Below are positions 50,998-61,359 of a DNA stretch of 64,000 nt, piece by piece. A program made the translations under genes and the position numbers. The notes under the pieces are model-generated. The model saw only the letters and a list, made by a program, of their open reading frames with translations, made no database searches and was not told the origin of the DNA. This stretch comes from Microbacteriaceae bacterium (GTDB taxonomy: Bacteria > Actinomycetota > Actinomycetes > Actinomycetales > Microbacteriaceae). How positions within the stretch are numbered: position 1 is the stretch's first letter; every line of letters begins with the position of its first letter. The DNA lies in contig JACMPQ010000018.1 in NCBI GenBank assembly GCA_014377425.1, positions 1 to 64,000 of the forward strand, in the 5' to 3' direction.

Positions 50998-52395
50998 TTA
51001 GCGCTGTCGCCGCTTCGGCAGGATGTTGTCGCCCGCGACCGCGGTCAATCGCGCCGCCTCCACGGTCGCAAGCACCGTCAGCACCGCGATCACCGCGAAA
51101 GCCAATTGAAATGGCACGACGCTTCGTTCTCCGCCCCCCAGAGCCAGATCTCCCGCACGGAGAGCGAGGGCAGCGACGGTGACCCCGAAGCCTGCCGCGA
51201 GTTGTTGCAGCGTGGAGGCGAGGGTATTAGCATCCGTCATGGCAACGGGTTCCACATCAGCGAAAGCGATCGTGTTGTAAGCGGTGAACCCGGTCGATCG
51301 GGCGGCGCCGCTGAAGATCAACAGCACGGCAATGAGCCAGACCGGCGTTGCGGCAGTGATATATGCCGCTAGGAGCATGCTGATCGCGGCGCACAGCGTT
51401 GCCCCGATTAGAACCGCCCGGAACCCGAAACGGGTCAGGAGGGGGGTGGTTACGGGCTTGATGGCGAGATTTCCGACGAAGACGAAGAGCACGAGCGTGC
51501 CGGAGACGATCGGCGACCAGCCAAACGCATCCTGGAACAACAGCGGCAGCAAAAAGGGCACGGCACTCACCGAAATCCGAAACAGCGACCCTCCGGCATG
51601 CGCAACCCGAAAGGTTTCGCTTCTCAGCGCCCGAAGATCGAGCAGCGGATGCCGCTCCCGTAACAAATGGCGAATGGCGAGGCCGATGAGAACACATCCG
51701 CCGGCACCCCACGCCATCACCTCCACAAGCTGCGGATGCCCGCCGCTGAGCAGCGTTCCGAGGTAGACGAGTGCGGCCACCCCCGAGCCAGTGAGCAAGA
51801 GTCCGACCCCGTCGAGTCGCTGCGGAGTTTCGCGTGCCTCGCGGGGAATTAGCCGCCAGGCGGCAATAAACGCCACCGCCCCGAGAGGAACGTTGATTAG
51901 GAAGATCCACTCCCAGCTCGCATAGGTGACGAGCAGTCCCCCCACAAACGGGGCAATGATCGGCGCAACCAGCGCGGGCCAGGTGATGAGCGCAATGGCC
52001 CGCACCAGGTCGGCGCGATCGGTGACCCGCAGCACCGCGAGGCGTCCGACCGGCACCATCATCGCCCCGCCGATTCCTTGTAACACGCGCATCACCACGA
52101 GTTCGGGCAGGCTGGTGCTTAGGGCGCACAGCAGCGACGCCGCCGAGAAAATGGCTATCGCGGCCAAAAACACACGGCGCGATCCGAAGCGGCGGGTGAT
52201 CCAGCCGCCAAGCGAGATGAGCACCGCAAGCGTCAGCAGGTACGCCGTGATCGTGAGCCCGACCGCCACCGACGCCACCCCAAAGGCCCGCCCGATGCTG
52301 GGAGCCGCGGTGGCGACGATCGTGCCATCGAGAATCTCCATGAAGTAGGTTCCCGCCACGAGCCACGCGATATTGCGCTGCCGGGAGGAGGTCAT
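50998..52395 (-). CDS. MFS transporter of the DHA2 (EmrB/QacA) drug-efflux type
   Basis: A 465-residue membrane protein with 12-14 helices. The N-terminal motif FMEILDGTIVATAAPSIGRAFG is typical of DHA2 proton antiporters (motif D1, LDGTIVxxALP-like). Motif A appears as GGWITRRFGSRRVFL, and motif C-like glycines follow. The substrate is unknown. It ends just before the ileS T-box and is divergent from valS, whose start is 142 bp away. Confidence 0.88.
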   Translation of the reverse strand: MTSSRQRNIAWLVAGTYFMEILDGTIVATAAPSIGRAFGVASVAVGLTITAYLLTLAVLISLGGWITRRFGSRRVFLAAIAIFSAASLLCALSTSLPELVVMRVLQGIGGAMMVPVGRLAVLRVTDRADLVRAIALITWPALVAPIIAPFVGGLLVTYASWEWIFLINVPLGAVAFIAAWRLIPREARETPQRLDGVGLLLTGSGVAALVYLGTLLSGGHPQLVEVMAWGAGGCVLIGLAIRHLLRERHPLLDLRALRSETFRVAHAGGSLFRISVSAVPFLLPLLFQDAFGWSPIVSGTLVLFVFVGNLAIKPVTTPLLTRFGFRAVLIGATLCAAISMLLAAYITAATPVWLIAVLLIFSGAARSTGFTAYNTIAFADVEPVAMTDANTLASTLQQLAAGFGVTVAALALRAGDLALGGGERSVVPFQLAFAVIAVLTVLATVEAARLTAVAGDNILPKRRQR

Positions 52396-52536
52396 GAGTG
52401 AAAAACCTAGCGCGCTCGGGCACGCGAGCGGGCCGGGATGCCGAGGAGCGCGCGATTGCTAGCATTGGAGCACATCCCACACTCAGGCACCTCACCGACC
52501 GACTCGGTGCCGCACATATCGAACCGGAGACCTTCC

Positions 52537-55194
52537 ATGGCGCCGTCAGCCGTTCCAGAAAAGCCCGCCCTCGAGGGACTCGAGGCCAAGTGGGGTCCGC
52601 GCTGGGAAACCGACGGCACCTACCGCTTCGATCGCGCCGCGGCAGTCACGGCGGGTCGCGAAAGCATTTTCTCCATCGACACCCCGCCGCCAACGGCATC
52701 CGGAAGCCTACATATCGGTCATGTGTTCAGCTACACCCACATGGACCTCAGTGCGCGCTATCAGCGCATGCAGGGCAAGAACATTTTTTACCCGATGGGC
52801 TGGGACGACAACGGTCTACCCACCGAGCGCCGGGTGCAGAACTACTACGGGGTGCGCTGCGACCCGACCCTGCCCTATGTGGAGGGCTATGTGCCGCCGC
52901 TCGAGGGTGGCGAAAACGCCTCGTCGAAGGCCGCCGACCAGCAACCGATCTCCCGCCGCAACTTCATCGAACTGTGCGAGAAGCTCACCGTCGAAGACGA
53001 GAAGCAGTTTGAGGATGTCTGGCGCGCGCTCGGGCTGTCCGTCGACTGGACCCAGACCTACCGAACGATCGGCGACGACGCCCAGCGGGTGGCCCAGCGC
53101 GCCTTTTTGCGCAACCTCGCGCGCGGTGAGGCGTACCAGGCCGACGCCCCCACCCTCTGGGACATCACCTTCCGCACCGCGGTCGCCCAGGCCGAACTTG
53201 AAGACAAGGAACAGGCGGCCGCCTATCACCGCGTCGGCTTCAGCCGCGTCGGACACGACATAGCCGACGACGACCGCACGGTGTTCATCGAGACCACGCG
53301 GCCCGAACTGTTGCCGGCCTGCGTTGCCCTCGTGGCGCATCCGGATGACGAGCGCTACCAGCACCTCTTCGGCACCCTGGTCTCCACCCCGCTCTTTGGC
53401 GTCGAGGTTCCGGTGCTGGCACATCACCTCGCCCAGAAGGACAAGGGCTCGGGCATCGCCATGATCTGCACCTTCGGCGACGTGACTGACGTGATCTGGT
53501 GGCGGGAACTCGACCTCCCGAACCGCACCATCATCGGCGCCGACGGCCGCATCATCGCTGAGGCGCCGGATGTCATCGTGACCGAGAATGCCGTCGCCGC
53601 CTACGCGCAACTGGCCGGCAAGACCGTGTTCAGCGCGAAGGCCACCGTGGTGGCGCTTCTCAAGGAGAGCGGCGAGCTGATCGGTGAGCCGAAACCGATC
53701 ATGCACTCGGTCAAGTTCTTCGAAAAGGGCGACAAGCCACTTGAAATCATCTCCACCCTGCAGTGGTACATCGCCAACGGCGCCCGTGATCAGTCCCTTC
53801 GCGAAACGCTCCTGAACCGCGGACGCGAAATCACCTTCGCCCCCGACCACATGCGCGTGCGCTACGAGAACTGGGTGGGCGGCCTCACCGGCGACTGGTT
53901 GATCTCCCGCCAGCGCTTCTTCGGGGTGCCGATTCCGGTCTGGTACGCCCTCGACGCCGACGCCAACAAGAGTGCCGTGATTGTGCCGGCCGAGGCCTCG
54001 CTGCCGGTGGATCCGGCATCCGACACCGCCCCCGGCTATACCGAGGACCAGCGCGCCCAAGCCGGCGGCTTCGTCGGCGAGGTCGACATCATGGACACCT
54101 GGGCGACCTCCTCGCTGACCCCGCAGATCGCCGGCAAGTGGGAGACCGACAACGAGCTGTTCGGCTTGGTCTTCCCCTATTCGCTGCGTAGCCAGGGTCA
54201 GGACATCATTCGCACCTGGCTGTTCTCCACCGTGCTGCGGGCGCAGCTGGAGCACAACGAGCTGCCCTGGGCGGATGCCGGAATCTCCGGCTTCATCGTG
54301 GACCCCGACCGCAAGAAAATGTCGAAATCCAAGGGCAACGTGGTGACCCCGGCCGCGATGCTCGACGAGCACGGCTCCGACGCGGTGCGCTACTGGGCCG
54401 CCTCCAGTCGTCTCGGTACCGACGCCGCCTTCGACCCGCAGAACCCGAAGCAGATCAAGATCGGTCGACGCCTCGCCATCAAGGTGTTGAATGCGGCGAA
54501 GTTTGTCTATTCGTTCCCGGTCGCCGATGCCGATGCCGATGCCGATGCCGGTGCCGATGCCGGTGCCGGTGCCGGTGCCGGTGCCAACATCACTGTGCCC
54601 CTCGACCTAGACATGCTCGCCGAGCTCGGCCGCGTGGTCGAGATCGCGACCGCAGCGCTCGACACCCTCGACCACGCCCGCGCGCTGGAGGTTACCGAGA
54701 AGTTCTTCTGGACCTTCTGCGACGACTACCTCGAACTCGTCAAGGAACGCGCCTACGCTACCGATGACGCTACGGCGCAGGCATCCGCCGTGCTGGCGCT
54801 GCGCAGCGCCATCGACATCCAGCTGCGTTTGCTCGCACCATTTATGCCGTTCGCCACCGAGGAGGTGTGGTCGTGGACGCACGACACCTCGATTCATGGT
54901 GCCGAGTGGCCGGTGGCGCCGATAGCCATTGAGCCGGGCGGGATGCTCGCCGTGGTTGGTAAGGCGCTGATCGGCATCCGTCGGGCCAAAACCGATGCCA
55001 AGGCGTCGCAGAAGACCGAGGTGGTGTCGGCCACCATCAGCGCCCCGGCCGATCAGCTGGCACTGCTGCAGCTCGCCGAGCGCGATTTGAAAGATGTCGG
55101 ACGCATTGCCGAGCTGAGCTTCGCGACCGCCGCCGAGGGTTCGGAAATCACCGTCTCCGACGTCGTACTGGTCGAGGCCGAGGTCGTCGCCTAA
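52537..55194 (+). CDS. valS: Valyl-tRNA synthetase
   Basis: An 885-residue class I synthetase. HIGH is SGSLHIGHVF, KMSKS is DRKKMSKSKGN, and the ValRS-specific GWDDNGLPTERRVQNYYG, WISRQRFFG-like WLISRQRFFGVP and editing-domain motifs are present. ATG 52537 has GGAG upstream; the longer frame would add 33 non-conserved residues. Between the KMSKS region and the anticodon-binding domain there is an odd ADADADAD/GAGAGA stretch, encoded by ten 6-bp repeats. The downstream 82-codon gene starts at the valS stop (TAATG). Confidence 0.97.
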   Translation: MAPSAVPEKPALEGLEAKWGPRWETDGTYRFDRAAAVTAGRESIFSIDTPPPTASGSLHIGHVFSYTHMDLSARYQRMQGKNIFYPMGWDDNGLPTERRVQNYYGVRCDPTLPYVEGYVPPLEGGENASSKAADQQPISRRNFIELCEKLTVEDEKQFEDVWRALGLSVDWTQTYRTIGDDAQRVAQRAFLRNLARGEAYQADAPTLWDITFRTAVAQAELEDKEQAAAYHRVGFSRVGHDIADDDRTVFIETTRPELLPACVALVAHPDDERYQHLFGTLVSTPLFGVEVPVLAHHLAQKDKGSGIAMICTFGDVTDVIWWRELDLPNRTIIGADGRIIAEAPDVIVTENAVAAYAQLAGKTVFSAKATVVALLKESGELIGEPKPIMHSVKFFEKGDKPLEIISTLQWYIANGARDQSLRETLLNRGREITFAPDHMRVRYENWVGGLTGDWLISRQRFFGVPIPVWYALDADANKSAVIVPAEASLPVDPASDTAPGYTEDQRAQAGGFVGEVDIMDTWATSSLTPQIAGKWETDNELFGLVFPYSLRSQGQDIIRTWLFSTVLRAQLEHNELPWADAGISGFIVDPDRKKMSKSKGNVVTPAAMLDEHGSDAVRYWAASSRLGTDAAFDPQNPKQIKIGRRLAIKVLNAAKFVYSFPVADADADADAGADAGAGAGAGANITVPLDLDMLAELGRVVEIATAALDTLDHARALEVTEKFFWTFCDDYLELVKERAYATDDATAQASAVLALRSAIDIQLRLLAPFMPFATEEVWSWTHDTSIHGAEWPVAPIAIEPGGMLAVVGKALIGIRRAKTDAKASQKTEVVSATISAPADQLALLQLAERDLKDVGRIAELSFATAAEGSEITVSDVVLVEAEVVA
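54523..54582. repeat. In-frame 6-bp repeat in valS
   Basis: Ten contiguous units of GCCGAT or GCCGGT encode Ala-Asp and Ala-Gly pairs between the catalytic core and the anticodon-binding domain of ValRS. Such a run in an essential synthetase is unusual. Confidence 0.95.
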
Positions 55195-55442
55195 TGCAGC
55201 TCGGCACCCGTTGGGCGTTGGGCTCACCTCCCCCCGCCCGGCTCCCGGCTGCCGCGGCTCGCGCCGTGGGCGAGGTTGAAGCCGCGCTCACGGGGTCCGA
55301 TCGCGACACGAGCACCTGGCGGTGGACCCTAACCTGGCTGGAGGGCCGTGCGGTCGCGGAGCTCGACGACGGCACGGTCATTCGGGTCGGAGCCGACGGC
55401 TCGGTGACCGTGGCGAACCTTGACGATCCCGAGGACGACTAG
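55194..55442 (+). CDS. Small hypothetical protein coupled to valS
   Basis: An 82-residue protein, MQLGTRWALGSPPPARLP and onwards, with an N-terminal helix (AAARAVGEVEAALTG) and a C-terminal beta-rich segment (RWTLTWLEGRAVAELDDG, VIRVGADGSVTVANLDD). It is not recognised. Its ATG overlaps the valS TAA (TAATG), a strong sign of translational coupling and of a real gene. Similar small genes next to valS occur in related genomes as far as I recall, but this was not checked. Confidence 0.65.
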   Translation: MQLGTRWALGSPPPARLPAAAARAVGEVEAALTGSDRDTSTWRWTLTWLEGRAVAELDDGTVIRVGADGSVTVANLDDPEDD

Positions 55443-55528
55443 GAGTCTCAGGCACTGAGCCCGCTCAGACACTGAGCCCGCTCAAACATTGAAAATCGAC
55501 TTCAGCATGCCGCACCTAGGCTTGACCA

Positions 55529-57589
55529 ATGGCCGACCAGAACCCTTTCTTTAGCCGCAGCACGCTCCCCCACGGGCTCCCGCCGTTCGGACTGATTCGC
55601 GACGAGCATTTTCGTGAAGCGTTTGATCGGGGTATCGCCGAGCAATTGGCCGAAATCGCTTCCATCATCGCCGATCCGGATGCCGCGACGCCAGAAAATA
55701 CGCTGCTGCCACTGCAACGTTCCGGCCAGGTGCTTGCCCGAGTTTCCACGGTGTTCTCGAACCGCTGTTCCGCTGACAGCTCCGAATTCACCCGCACCCT
55801 TGAGGCGGAAATGGCACCGATTTTGGCGGCCCACGGCGATGCTATTCGGCTCGACCCGAAACTATTTCAGCGTATTTCCGCCATCGTGGAACAGCTGCCG
55901 CAACTCGATCTCGATGCCGAGACGCGGTATCTAGTCGAGCGTTACCGCTCCGGTTTTTTACGTTCCGGCGCCGCCCTGAACGACACGCAAAAGAATTCCC
56001 TGCGCACGCTCAACCAAACACTTTCGAGCCTCACCACCGAATTTGAACAGCGGCTCCTGGCCGACACCAACGCCAGCGCCGTGGTCGTCGATGACCCCGC
56101 CGAGCTTGACGGCCTCACCGCTGGCCAAATCGCGGCCGCGGCCCAGGCGGCCGCCGACCGGGGACTCGTGGGCAAGTATTTGCTGGCTCTCGTGCTCCCG
56201 ACCGGGCAACCGGTACTCGCGCAACTCACCAACCGAACTTTGCGAGAACGGCTCAGCGCGGCATCCCGAGCTCGCTCCAGCCACGGCGGCGAAAACGACA
56301 CCACCGCGCTCGTGGTGGAAATTTCGCAGTTACGGGCCGAACGCGCTTCCCTCCTGGGTTTTCAATCCCACGCCGCATACATCACCGCCGACGAGACCGC
56401 CGGCTCCCCCAACGCCGTCGCCGAACTGCTGGGTCGACTGGCACCGATCGCCGCCCGCAACGCGAGGACCGAGCAGTTCGTGCTGCAGGCGGAACTCGAT
56501 GCCGCTCTGTCCTCCGCCGGTCACGCACCCGACAAACTCACCGCAGCGGACTGGGCTTTCTACACCGAGCGTGCCCGCGTCGCCAAGTATGCCGTCGACT
56601 TCGCCGAGCTGCGTCCCTACTTTGAGGCGGAGAATGTGTTGCAGAATGGCGTCTTTTTTGCCGCCACCAAGCTCTACGGCGTGACCTTCACTGAGCGACC
56701 CGACCTCGTCGGCTACCATCCGGAAGCTCGGGTTTTTGAGGTCGCAAACGACGATGGCAGCCCGGTCGGCCTCTACCTGCTCGATCTCTACACCCGCGAT
56801 TCGAAGCGCGGTGGCGCCTGGATGAACGCGCTCTCTTCGCAGAGCTACCTGCTGGAGAAATCCGTGGTGGTGGTAAATAACCTCAACGTTTTGAAACCGC
56901 CCGTCGGTGAGCCGACCCTGTTGAGCTTCGACGAGGTGGTGACCCTCTTTCACGAGTTCGGACACGCCCTGCACGGCCTGTTCGCCCGGGTCATCTATCC
57001 GAAATTTGCCGGCACGAGCGTGCGACGCGACTTTGTGGAGTACCCGAGCCAGGTGAATGAGATGTGGATGCTTTGGCCCGAGGTTCTGAGTAACTACGCA
57101 GTGCACTACCAGACCGCGGAACGCATCCCCGAGATGGTGCTCGACCGGGTGCGCGCGGCATCCGCCTTCAATGAGGGATTTGCCACGAGCGAATACCTGG
57201 CGGCGGCTATTCTCGACCAGGCCTGGCACACGATCCCGGCAGGCACTCTGGTGTCGGACGTCGCGGCCTTCGAGCGCCAGGCCCTAGCCGCCGCCGGACT
57301 CAACAACCCGGCCGTACCACCGCGCTATTCGAGTGCCTACTTCGCCCACATTTTCTCCGGCGGCTACTCGGCGGGCTACTACTCCTACATTTGGAGCGAG
57401 GTGCTCGATGCCGACACCGGCGACTGGTTCGTCGAAAACGGCGGCCTCACCCGGGCGAATGGCGATCGCTTCCGCGCCAAACTGCTCGGCGTCGGCGGGT
57501 CCAAAGATCCACTTGAAGCCTTTCGCGATTTTCGGGGTCGGGATGCCGCCATCGAGCCACTCCTCGTGCGGCGCGGGCTTAGCGACTGA
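55529..57589 (+). CDS. M3 family zinc metallopeptidase (dipeptidyl carboxypeptidase/oligopeptidase A type)
   Basis: A 686-residue cytosolic oligopeptidase. The zinc site is [13 protein letters not shown] (HEFGH, residues 475-479), with the third ligand Glu in [11 protein letters not shown] about 25 residues later. The family start [20 protein letters not shown] and the late substrate-binding segment [21 protein letters not shown] are clear. The length matches Dcp/OpdA. Its last 11 bp overlap the convergent oxidoreductase gene. Confidence 0.95.
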   Translation: MADQNPFFSRSTLPHGLPPFGLIRDEHFREAFDRGIAEQLAEIASIIADPDAATPENTLLPLQRSGQVLARVSTVFSNRCSADSSEFTRTLEAEMAPILAAHGDAIRLDPKLFQRISAIVEQLPQLDLDAETRYLVERYRSGFLRSGAALNDTQKNSLRTLNQTLSSLTTEFEQRLLADTNASAVVVDDPAELDGLTAGQIAAAAQAAADRGLVGKYLLALVLPTGQPVLAQLTNRTLRERLSAASRARSSHGGENDTTALVVEISQLRAERASLLGFQSHAAYITADETAGSPNAVAELLGRLAPIAARNARTEQFVLQAELDAALSSAGHAPDKLTAADWAFYTERARVAKYAVDFAELRPYFEAENVLQNGVFFAATKLYGVTFTERPDLVGYHPEARVFEVANDDGSPVGLYLLDLYTRDSKRGGAWMNALSSQSYLLEKSVVVVNNLNVLKPPVGEPTLLSFDEVVTLFHEFGHALHGLFARVIYPKFAGTSVRRDFVEYPSQVNEMWMLWPEVLSNYAVHYQTAERIPEMVLDRVRAASAFNEGFATSEYLAAAILDQAWHTIPAGTLVSDVAAFERQALAAAGLNNPAVPPRYSSAYFAHIFSGGYSAGYYSYIWSEVLDADTGDWFVENGGLTRANGDRFRAKLLGVGGSKDPLEAFRDFRGRDAAIEPLLVRRGLSD

Positions 57590-58601
57590 GCTCGGCCAGC
57601 TCGCTCAGGGTACGCAGTCGCGCGAGCTGGTCGACACCCTGCGGCACGACCAGCACCTCGTTCACTCCGGTGACTGCCACCAAATCGCTGATGCGGCGGG
57701 TCACCGCCTCGATCGTGCCCACTGCCTGCTGCGCGTTCCGGTCGGCCGCAAAGGCACGTTCGGCATCCGTCCACGGGTGAGCCTCCGCCTCGGACTGCGA
57801 CGGCACGCGCCCGGGAGCCGCGCCCTGACGCAACTTAATAAACCACAGATTGTTCGAGAGAGACTGCCGGGCAGCGGTGGCCGAGTCGTCGGCGACGAGC
57901 GCTGCCACTGACACCATCGCCCACGGTTCGGTGAGCACACTCGACGGCCGGAAACTTTGCCGGTACAGCTCGAACACCGGCGCCGGGTCGGTTCCGCCGC
58001 CGAAGTGGTGGGCAAAGGCGAATGGGAGACCGAGAGCACCGGCAAGCCGGGCGCTGAACCCGCTCGAGCCGAGCAGCCAGATGAGCGGCGCATCCCCGTG
58101 CCCCGGCGAGGCGATGATCGCCGAGCCGACACCGTTTTCGAGCGGCGGGACGGTGCCAAAGAACGCCAAAAGTTCAAGAACCTGCCGTGGAAAGTCTTCC
58201 TCTGTCTCGCGGGCGAGATTACGACGCAATAGGGCCGCGGTGAGTCCATTGGTGCCGGGCGCGCGCCCGAGGCCGAGGTCGATGCGATCGCCGTGCAAGG
58301 CCACCAGCGTGCCAAACTGTTCGGCGATCACGAGCGTGGAATGGTTCGGCAACATCACCCCGCCCGAGCCGACCCGAATGGTGGTCGTGGCAGCGGCAAT
58401 CGCGGCAATGAGCACGGCCGGCGCGGAACTCGCTACCGCTGGCATTCCGTGATGCTCTGCGACCCAAAATCGCCGGTAGCCGAGCGTGTCGGCGTGCACG
58501 GCGGTTGCGATCGTGCGATGCAGGGCGTCGGCGTTGGACACCCCCTCCACGACGGTGGCGAGGTCAAGAACGGAGAGCGGCATGCCGGCGAGAGAAGTCA
58601 T
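57579..58601 (-). CDS. LLM-class (luciferase-like) flavin-dependent oxidoreductase
   Basis: A 340-residue protein with the bacterial luciferase-like TIM barrel. It starts [17 protein letters not shown] and contains [41 protein letters not shown] and [11 protein letters not shown], the signature of the group-1 LLM family that contains no luciferase but many monooxygenases and F420 or FMN enzymes. The substrate is unknown. ATG 58601 was chosen over 58631 because it gives the family-typical start. The gene is convergent with, and overlaps, the M3 peptidase gene. Confidence 0.92.
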   Translation of the reverse strand: MTSLAGMPLSVLDLATVVEGVSNADALHRTIATAVHADTLGYRRFWVAEHHGMPAVASSAPAVLIAAIAAATTTIRVGSGGVMLPNHSTLVIAEQFGTLVALHGDRIDLGLGRAPGTNGLTAALLRRNLARETEEDFPRQVLELLAFFGTVPPLENGVGSAIIASPGHGDAPLIWLLGSSGFSARLAGALGLPFAFAHHFGGGTDPAPVFELYRQSFRPSSVLTEPWAMVSVAALVADDSATAARQSLSNNLWFIKLRQGAAPGRVPSQSEAEAHPWTDAERAFAADRNAQQAVGTIEAVTRRISDLVAVTGVNEVLVVPQGVDQLARLRTLSELAELSR

Positions 58602-58674
58602 CGACTTTTGAACCCCGGCGCGGCCAGGCAAATTCCCAGATCGCGAAGCTTCTGACCGGATGCCGATACGCGGC

Positions 58675-59904
58675 TCACTGCCGGTGCCGGCTCAGCAGCG
58701 AATGGCTCAGCACCGAATAGCTCAGCACCGAATAGCTCAGCACCGGCCAGCTCAGCCACGCCAACACCACGCCGCCCACCAGCAGACCCCAAAATGCGCT
58801 GCCCACCCCGCCGATCACAACCCCAGAGGCGACCACCACGAATGTCACGATGGCCGGCATCCGCTGCGCCGGATTCTCCAACGCGGCAGTGATCGCCCCG
58901 AGAAGCGCCCCAAGAAGCGCAAGACCCGCGATCGCGGTAATTAACACGGGCGGGGATGCTGCCACCAGAGCAGTCGCGGCAGCGGCTCCCACTCCGAGCA
59001 CGAGATAGAACACGCCGCCCGCAGTGGCAGCAATCCAGCGGCGGCCGGGGAGCGGGTGGGCATCCGGTCCGGCCATAAGCGCCGCCGAGAGGGCTGCGAG
59101 GTTGATCGCGTGGCCGCCAAAGAGGGCACCAATCGCCGAGAGCAGTCCCGAGCCAATCAGAATTGGCGCGGCCTTCGGCGGTGGGTAGCCAAAGGTGGCA
59201 AGCACGGCAAAACCGGGCACGTTTTGCCCGGCCATAGTCACGATATAGAGCGGTAACCCCAAACTCACAATCACAAACGGATCAAAGACCGGGAGAACCA
59301 CGCTCAGCTGCGGGGCGATTACGGCGTTGCCGAGCGCCGGAGCGGTGAGCACGATGATGGAAATGGTGACGACCATCGCCGCCGGCACCGCCCAGCGCGG
59401 CGCGATCCGATACAGCACCAGCCACACCCCGATGATCGGCAGCGCGTACAGCGGCTCGGTGGCAGCAGCCGTTACCGGTGCGATGCAGATCGGCAACAAA
59501 ATACCGGCCAGCATCGCACTGGCAATTGACTTTGGGATGCTCGTGATGGCGCGGGCGAGCCATGGCCACAGACCGGTCGCAGCGATCAACAATCCGCACA
59601 CGATGAACGCTCCCACCGCCGCGGCGAAGTTGGAAGTGGTGGAATGGGCGGCGATCAGTAGAGCGGCCCCCGGCGTCGACCAGGAGAACGACAGCGGCGT
59701 CCGGGTGCGCACCGAGAGAATCATCGCGATGAGGCCTTGGAAAACGCACAAGATCAGGAGTCCCGATGCCGCCTGCGTTTCGGTTGCGCCAACCGCTCGC
59801 AAACCGGCGATGACAATCGCAAAGGTGCTGGCAAAGCCGGTAATTGCACCCACCAGCCCCGCCGCGATTGGCTGGACGGGAACGCGATTTAGGGCCGTAC
59901 TCAG
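58675..59904 (-). CDS. BenE-like benzoate/H+ symporter family protein
   Basis: A membrane protein of about 409 residues with 11-12 helices, matching the BenE family: [57 protein letters not shown]-like [18 protein letters not shown] and [13 protein letters not shown]. Substrates other than benzoate are possible. The start is problematic. The frame contains a CTG at 59902-59904 overlapping the clpX TGA (CTGA), a GTG at 59970 inside clpX, and a GTG some 15 codons into the first helix region. The C-terminus is a serine/leucine repeat ([16 protein letters not shown]) encoded by a 15-bp array. Confidence 0.8.
   Translation of the reverse strand: MSTALNRVPVQPIAAGLVGAITGFASTFAIVIAGLRAVGATETQAASGLLILCVFQGLIAMILSVRTRTPLSFSWSTPGAALLIAAHSTTSNFAAAVGAFIVCGLLIAATGLWPWLARAITSIPKSIASAMLAGILLPICIAPVTAAATEPLYALPIIGVWLVLYRIAPRWAVPAAMVVTISIIVLTAPALGNAVIAPQLSVVLPVFDPFVIVSLGLPLYIVTMAGQNVPGFAVLATFGYPPPKAAPILIGSGLLSAIGALFGGHAINLAALSAALMAGPDAHPLPGRRWIAATAGGVFYLVLGVGAAAATALVAASPPVLITAIAGLALLGALLGAITAALENPAQRMPAIVTFVVVASGVVIGGVGSAFWGLLVGGVVLAWLSWPVLSYSVLSYSVLSHSLLSRHRQ
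58700..58759. repeat. In-frame 15-bp repeat at the 3' end of the BenE-like gene
   Basis: Four contiguous units of GAATAGCTCAGCACC (plus strand), with a weaker fifth to the left, encode the five-residue unit VLSYS at the C-terminus of the transporter. Confidence 0.9.
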
Positions 59905-61178
59905 GCTGATTTCTCGGCCCGGATGGCCTTGCGCAGGATAATCGTCGGAGCAGCGTTTTCGAGTACGCACTCCTTGGTCACTACCACCGTCGCAACGTCT
60001 TCGCGGGAGGGCACCTCGAACATGATCGGCCCGAGTACTTCTTCCATGATGGCGCGAAGCCCGCGGGCGCCGGTCTTGCGCAGTACCGCGAGGTCGGCAA
60101 TCGCCTCGAGCGCGTCGTGATCGAACTCGAGGGTGACGTTATCGATCTCGAACATGCGCTGATATTGACGCACCAGGGCATTTTTCGGCACGGTGAGAAT
60201 CGCCATCAACGCCACCTGATCGAGTTGGGTGACGGTGGTGACTACGGGCAGGCGACCGATGAACTCCGGGATGAGCCCGAATTTATGGAGGTCTTCCGGC
60301 AGCACTTCGCCGAACAGGTCTACGTCGTCGCCCTTGCTGTGCAGTGGGGCGCCGAAGCCGATGCCTTTTTTGCCGGCCCGGCTGGAGATAATCTCTTCCA
60401 GCCCCGAGAAAGCGCCAGCCACGATGAACAGCACGTTGGTGGTGTCGACCTGAATAAATTCTTGGTGCGGATGCTTGCGCCCGCCCTGCGGTGGAACCGA
60501 AGCTACCGTGCCCTCCAGAATTTTTAGGAGCGCCTGCTGCACGCCCTCGCCCGAGACGTCGCGGGTGATCGAAGGATTCTCAGCCTTGCGGGCGATTTTG
60601 TCGATTTCATCAATGTAGATGATGCCGGTTTCGGCGCGCTTCACGTCGTAATCGGCGGCCTGAATGAGCTTGAGCAGAATATTTTCCACGTCTTCGCCCA
60701 CGTAGCCAGCTTCGGTGAGGGCCGTGGCATCCGCCACCGCGAAGGGCACGTTGAGGCGCTTCGCGAGGGTCTGCGCCAGGTAGGTCTTGCCGCAACCGGT
60801 CGGACCAATCAGCAGAATGTTGGACTTCGCAATTTCGACGTCATCGATGATGGCGTCTGCCGAAGTCAGAGTGTTGCGGGCGCGGATGCGCTTGTAGTGG
60901 TTGTAGACCGCCACCGAGAGCGCCTTTTTAGCGGGTTCTTGACCGATTACGTATTCCTCGAGGAAGTCGAAGATTTCGCGTGGCTTGGGCAGGTCGAATT
61001 CGCTCGCAACCTCTTCGCCGGCCTCAGCCAACCGTTCCTCAATGATCTCGTTGCACAGTTCGACACATTCGTCACAGATGTATACCCCGGGGCCCGCGAT
61101 GAGCTGCTGCACTTGTTTTTGGCTTTTGCCACAAAAGGAGCACTTTAACAGGTCAGCGCTTTCGCCTATTCGAGCCAT
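59901..61178 (-). CDS. clpX: ATP-dependent Clp protease ATP-binding subunit ClpX
   Basis: A 425-residue AAA+ unfoldase that feeds substrates to ClpP. The N-terminal C4 zinc domain is CSFCGKSQ...[10 protein letters not shown], Walker A is [12 protein letters not shown], Walker B is [13 protein letters not shown], the pore loop is [11 protein letters not shown], and the ClpP-docking loop region lies in [11 protein letters not shown] and beyond. ATG 61178 ([17 protein letters not shown]) is the normal start. A copC-like gene separates it from clpP2. Confidence 0.97.
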   Translation of the reverse strand: MARIGESADLLKCSFCGKSQKQVQQLIAGPGVYICDECVELCNEIIEERLAEAGEEVASEFDLPKPREIFDFLEEYVIGQEPAKKALSVAVYNHYKRIRARNTLTSADAIIDDVEIAKSNILLIGPTGCGKTYLAQTLAKRLNVPFAVADATALTEAGYVGEDVENILLKLIQAADYDVKRAETGIIYIDEIDKIARKAENPSITRDVSGEGVQQALLKILEGTVASVPPQGGRKHPHQEFIQVDTTNVLFIVAGAFSGLEEIISSRAGKKGIGFGAPLHSKGDDVDLFGEVLPEDLHKFGLIPEFIGRLPVVTTVTQLDQVALMAILTVPKNALVRQYQRMFEIDNVTLEFDHDALEAIADLAVLRKTGARGLRAIMEEVLGPIMFEVPSREDVATVVVTKECVLENAAPTIILRKAIRAEKSA

Positions 61179-61359
61179 TACCCGGCCTCTCTTGTGTGCG
61201 AACGCCACAGCGTCGTGGATTCACCGTCTGTCATCACTGTGCTTTGAGCCTAACCCGAACCACCGACACGGCTGCGCAGGACAAACGCCGTGCCGCATGG
61301 CACTGATAAAAAGAATCCTCATAGTATTTCATGCTTCCGGGCTCGCTTAGCCTTAACCC

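Noticed and set aside
52816-54372. 518-codon minus-strand frame opposite valS
   Set aside because: It is a shadow of valS with no domain of its own.
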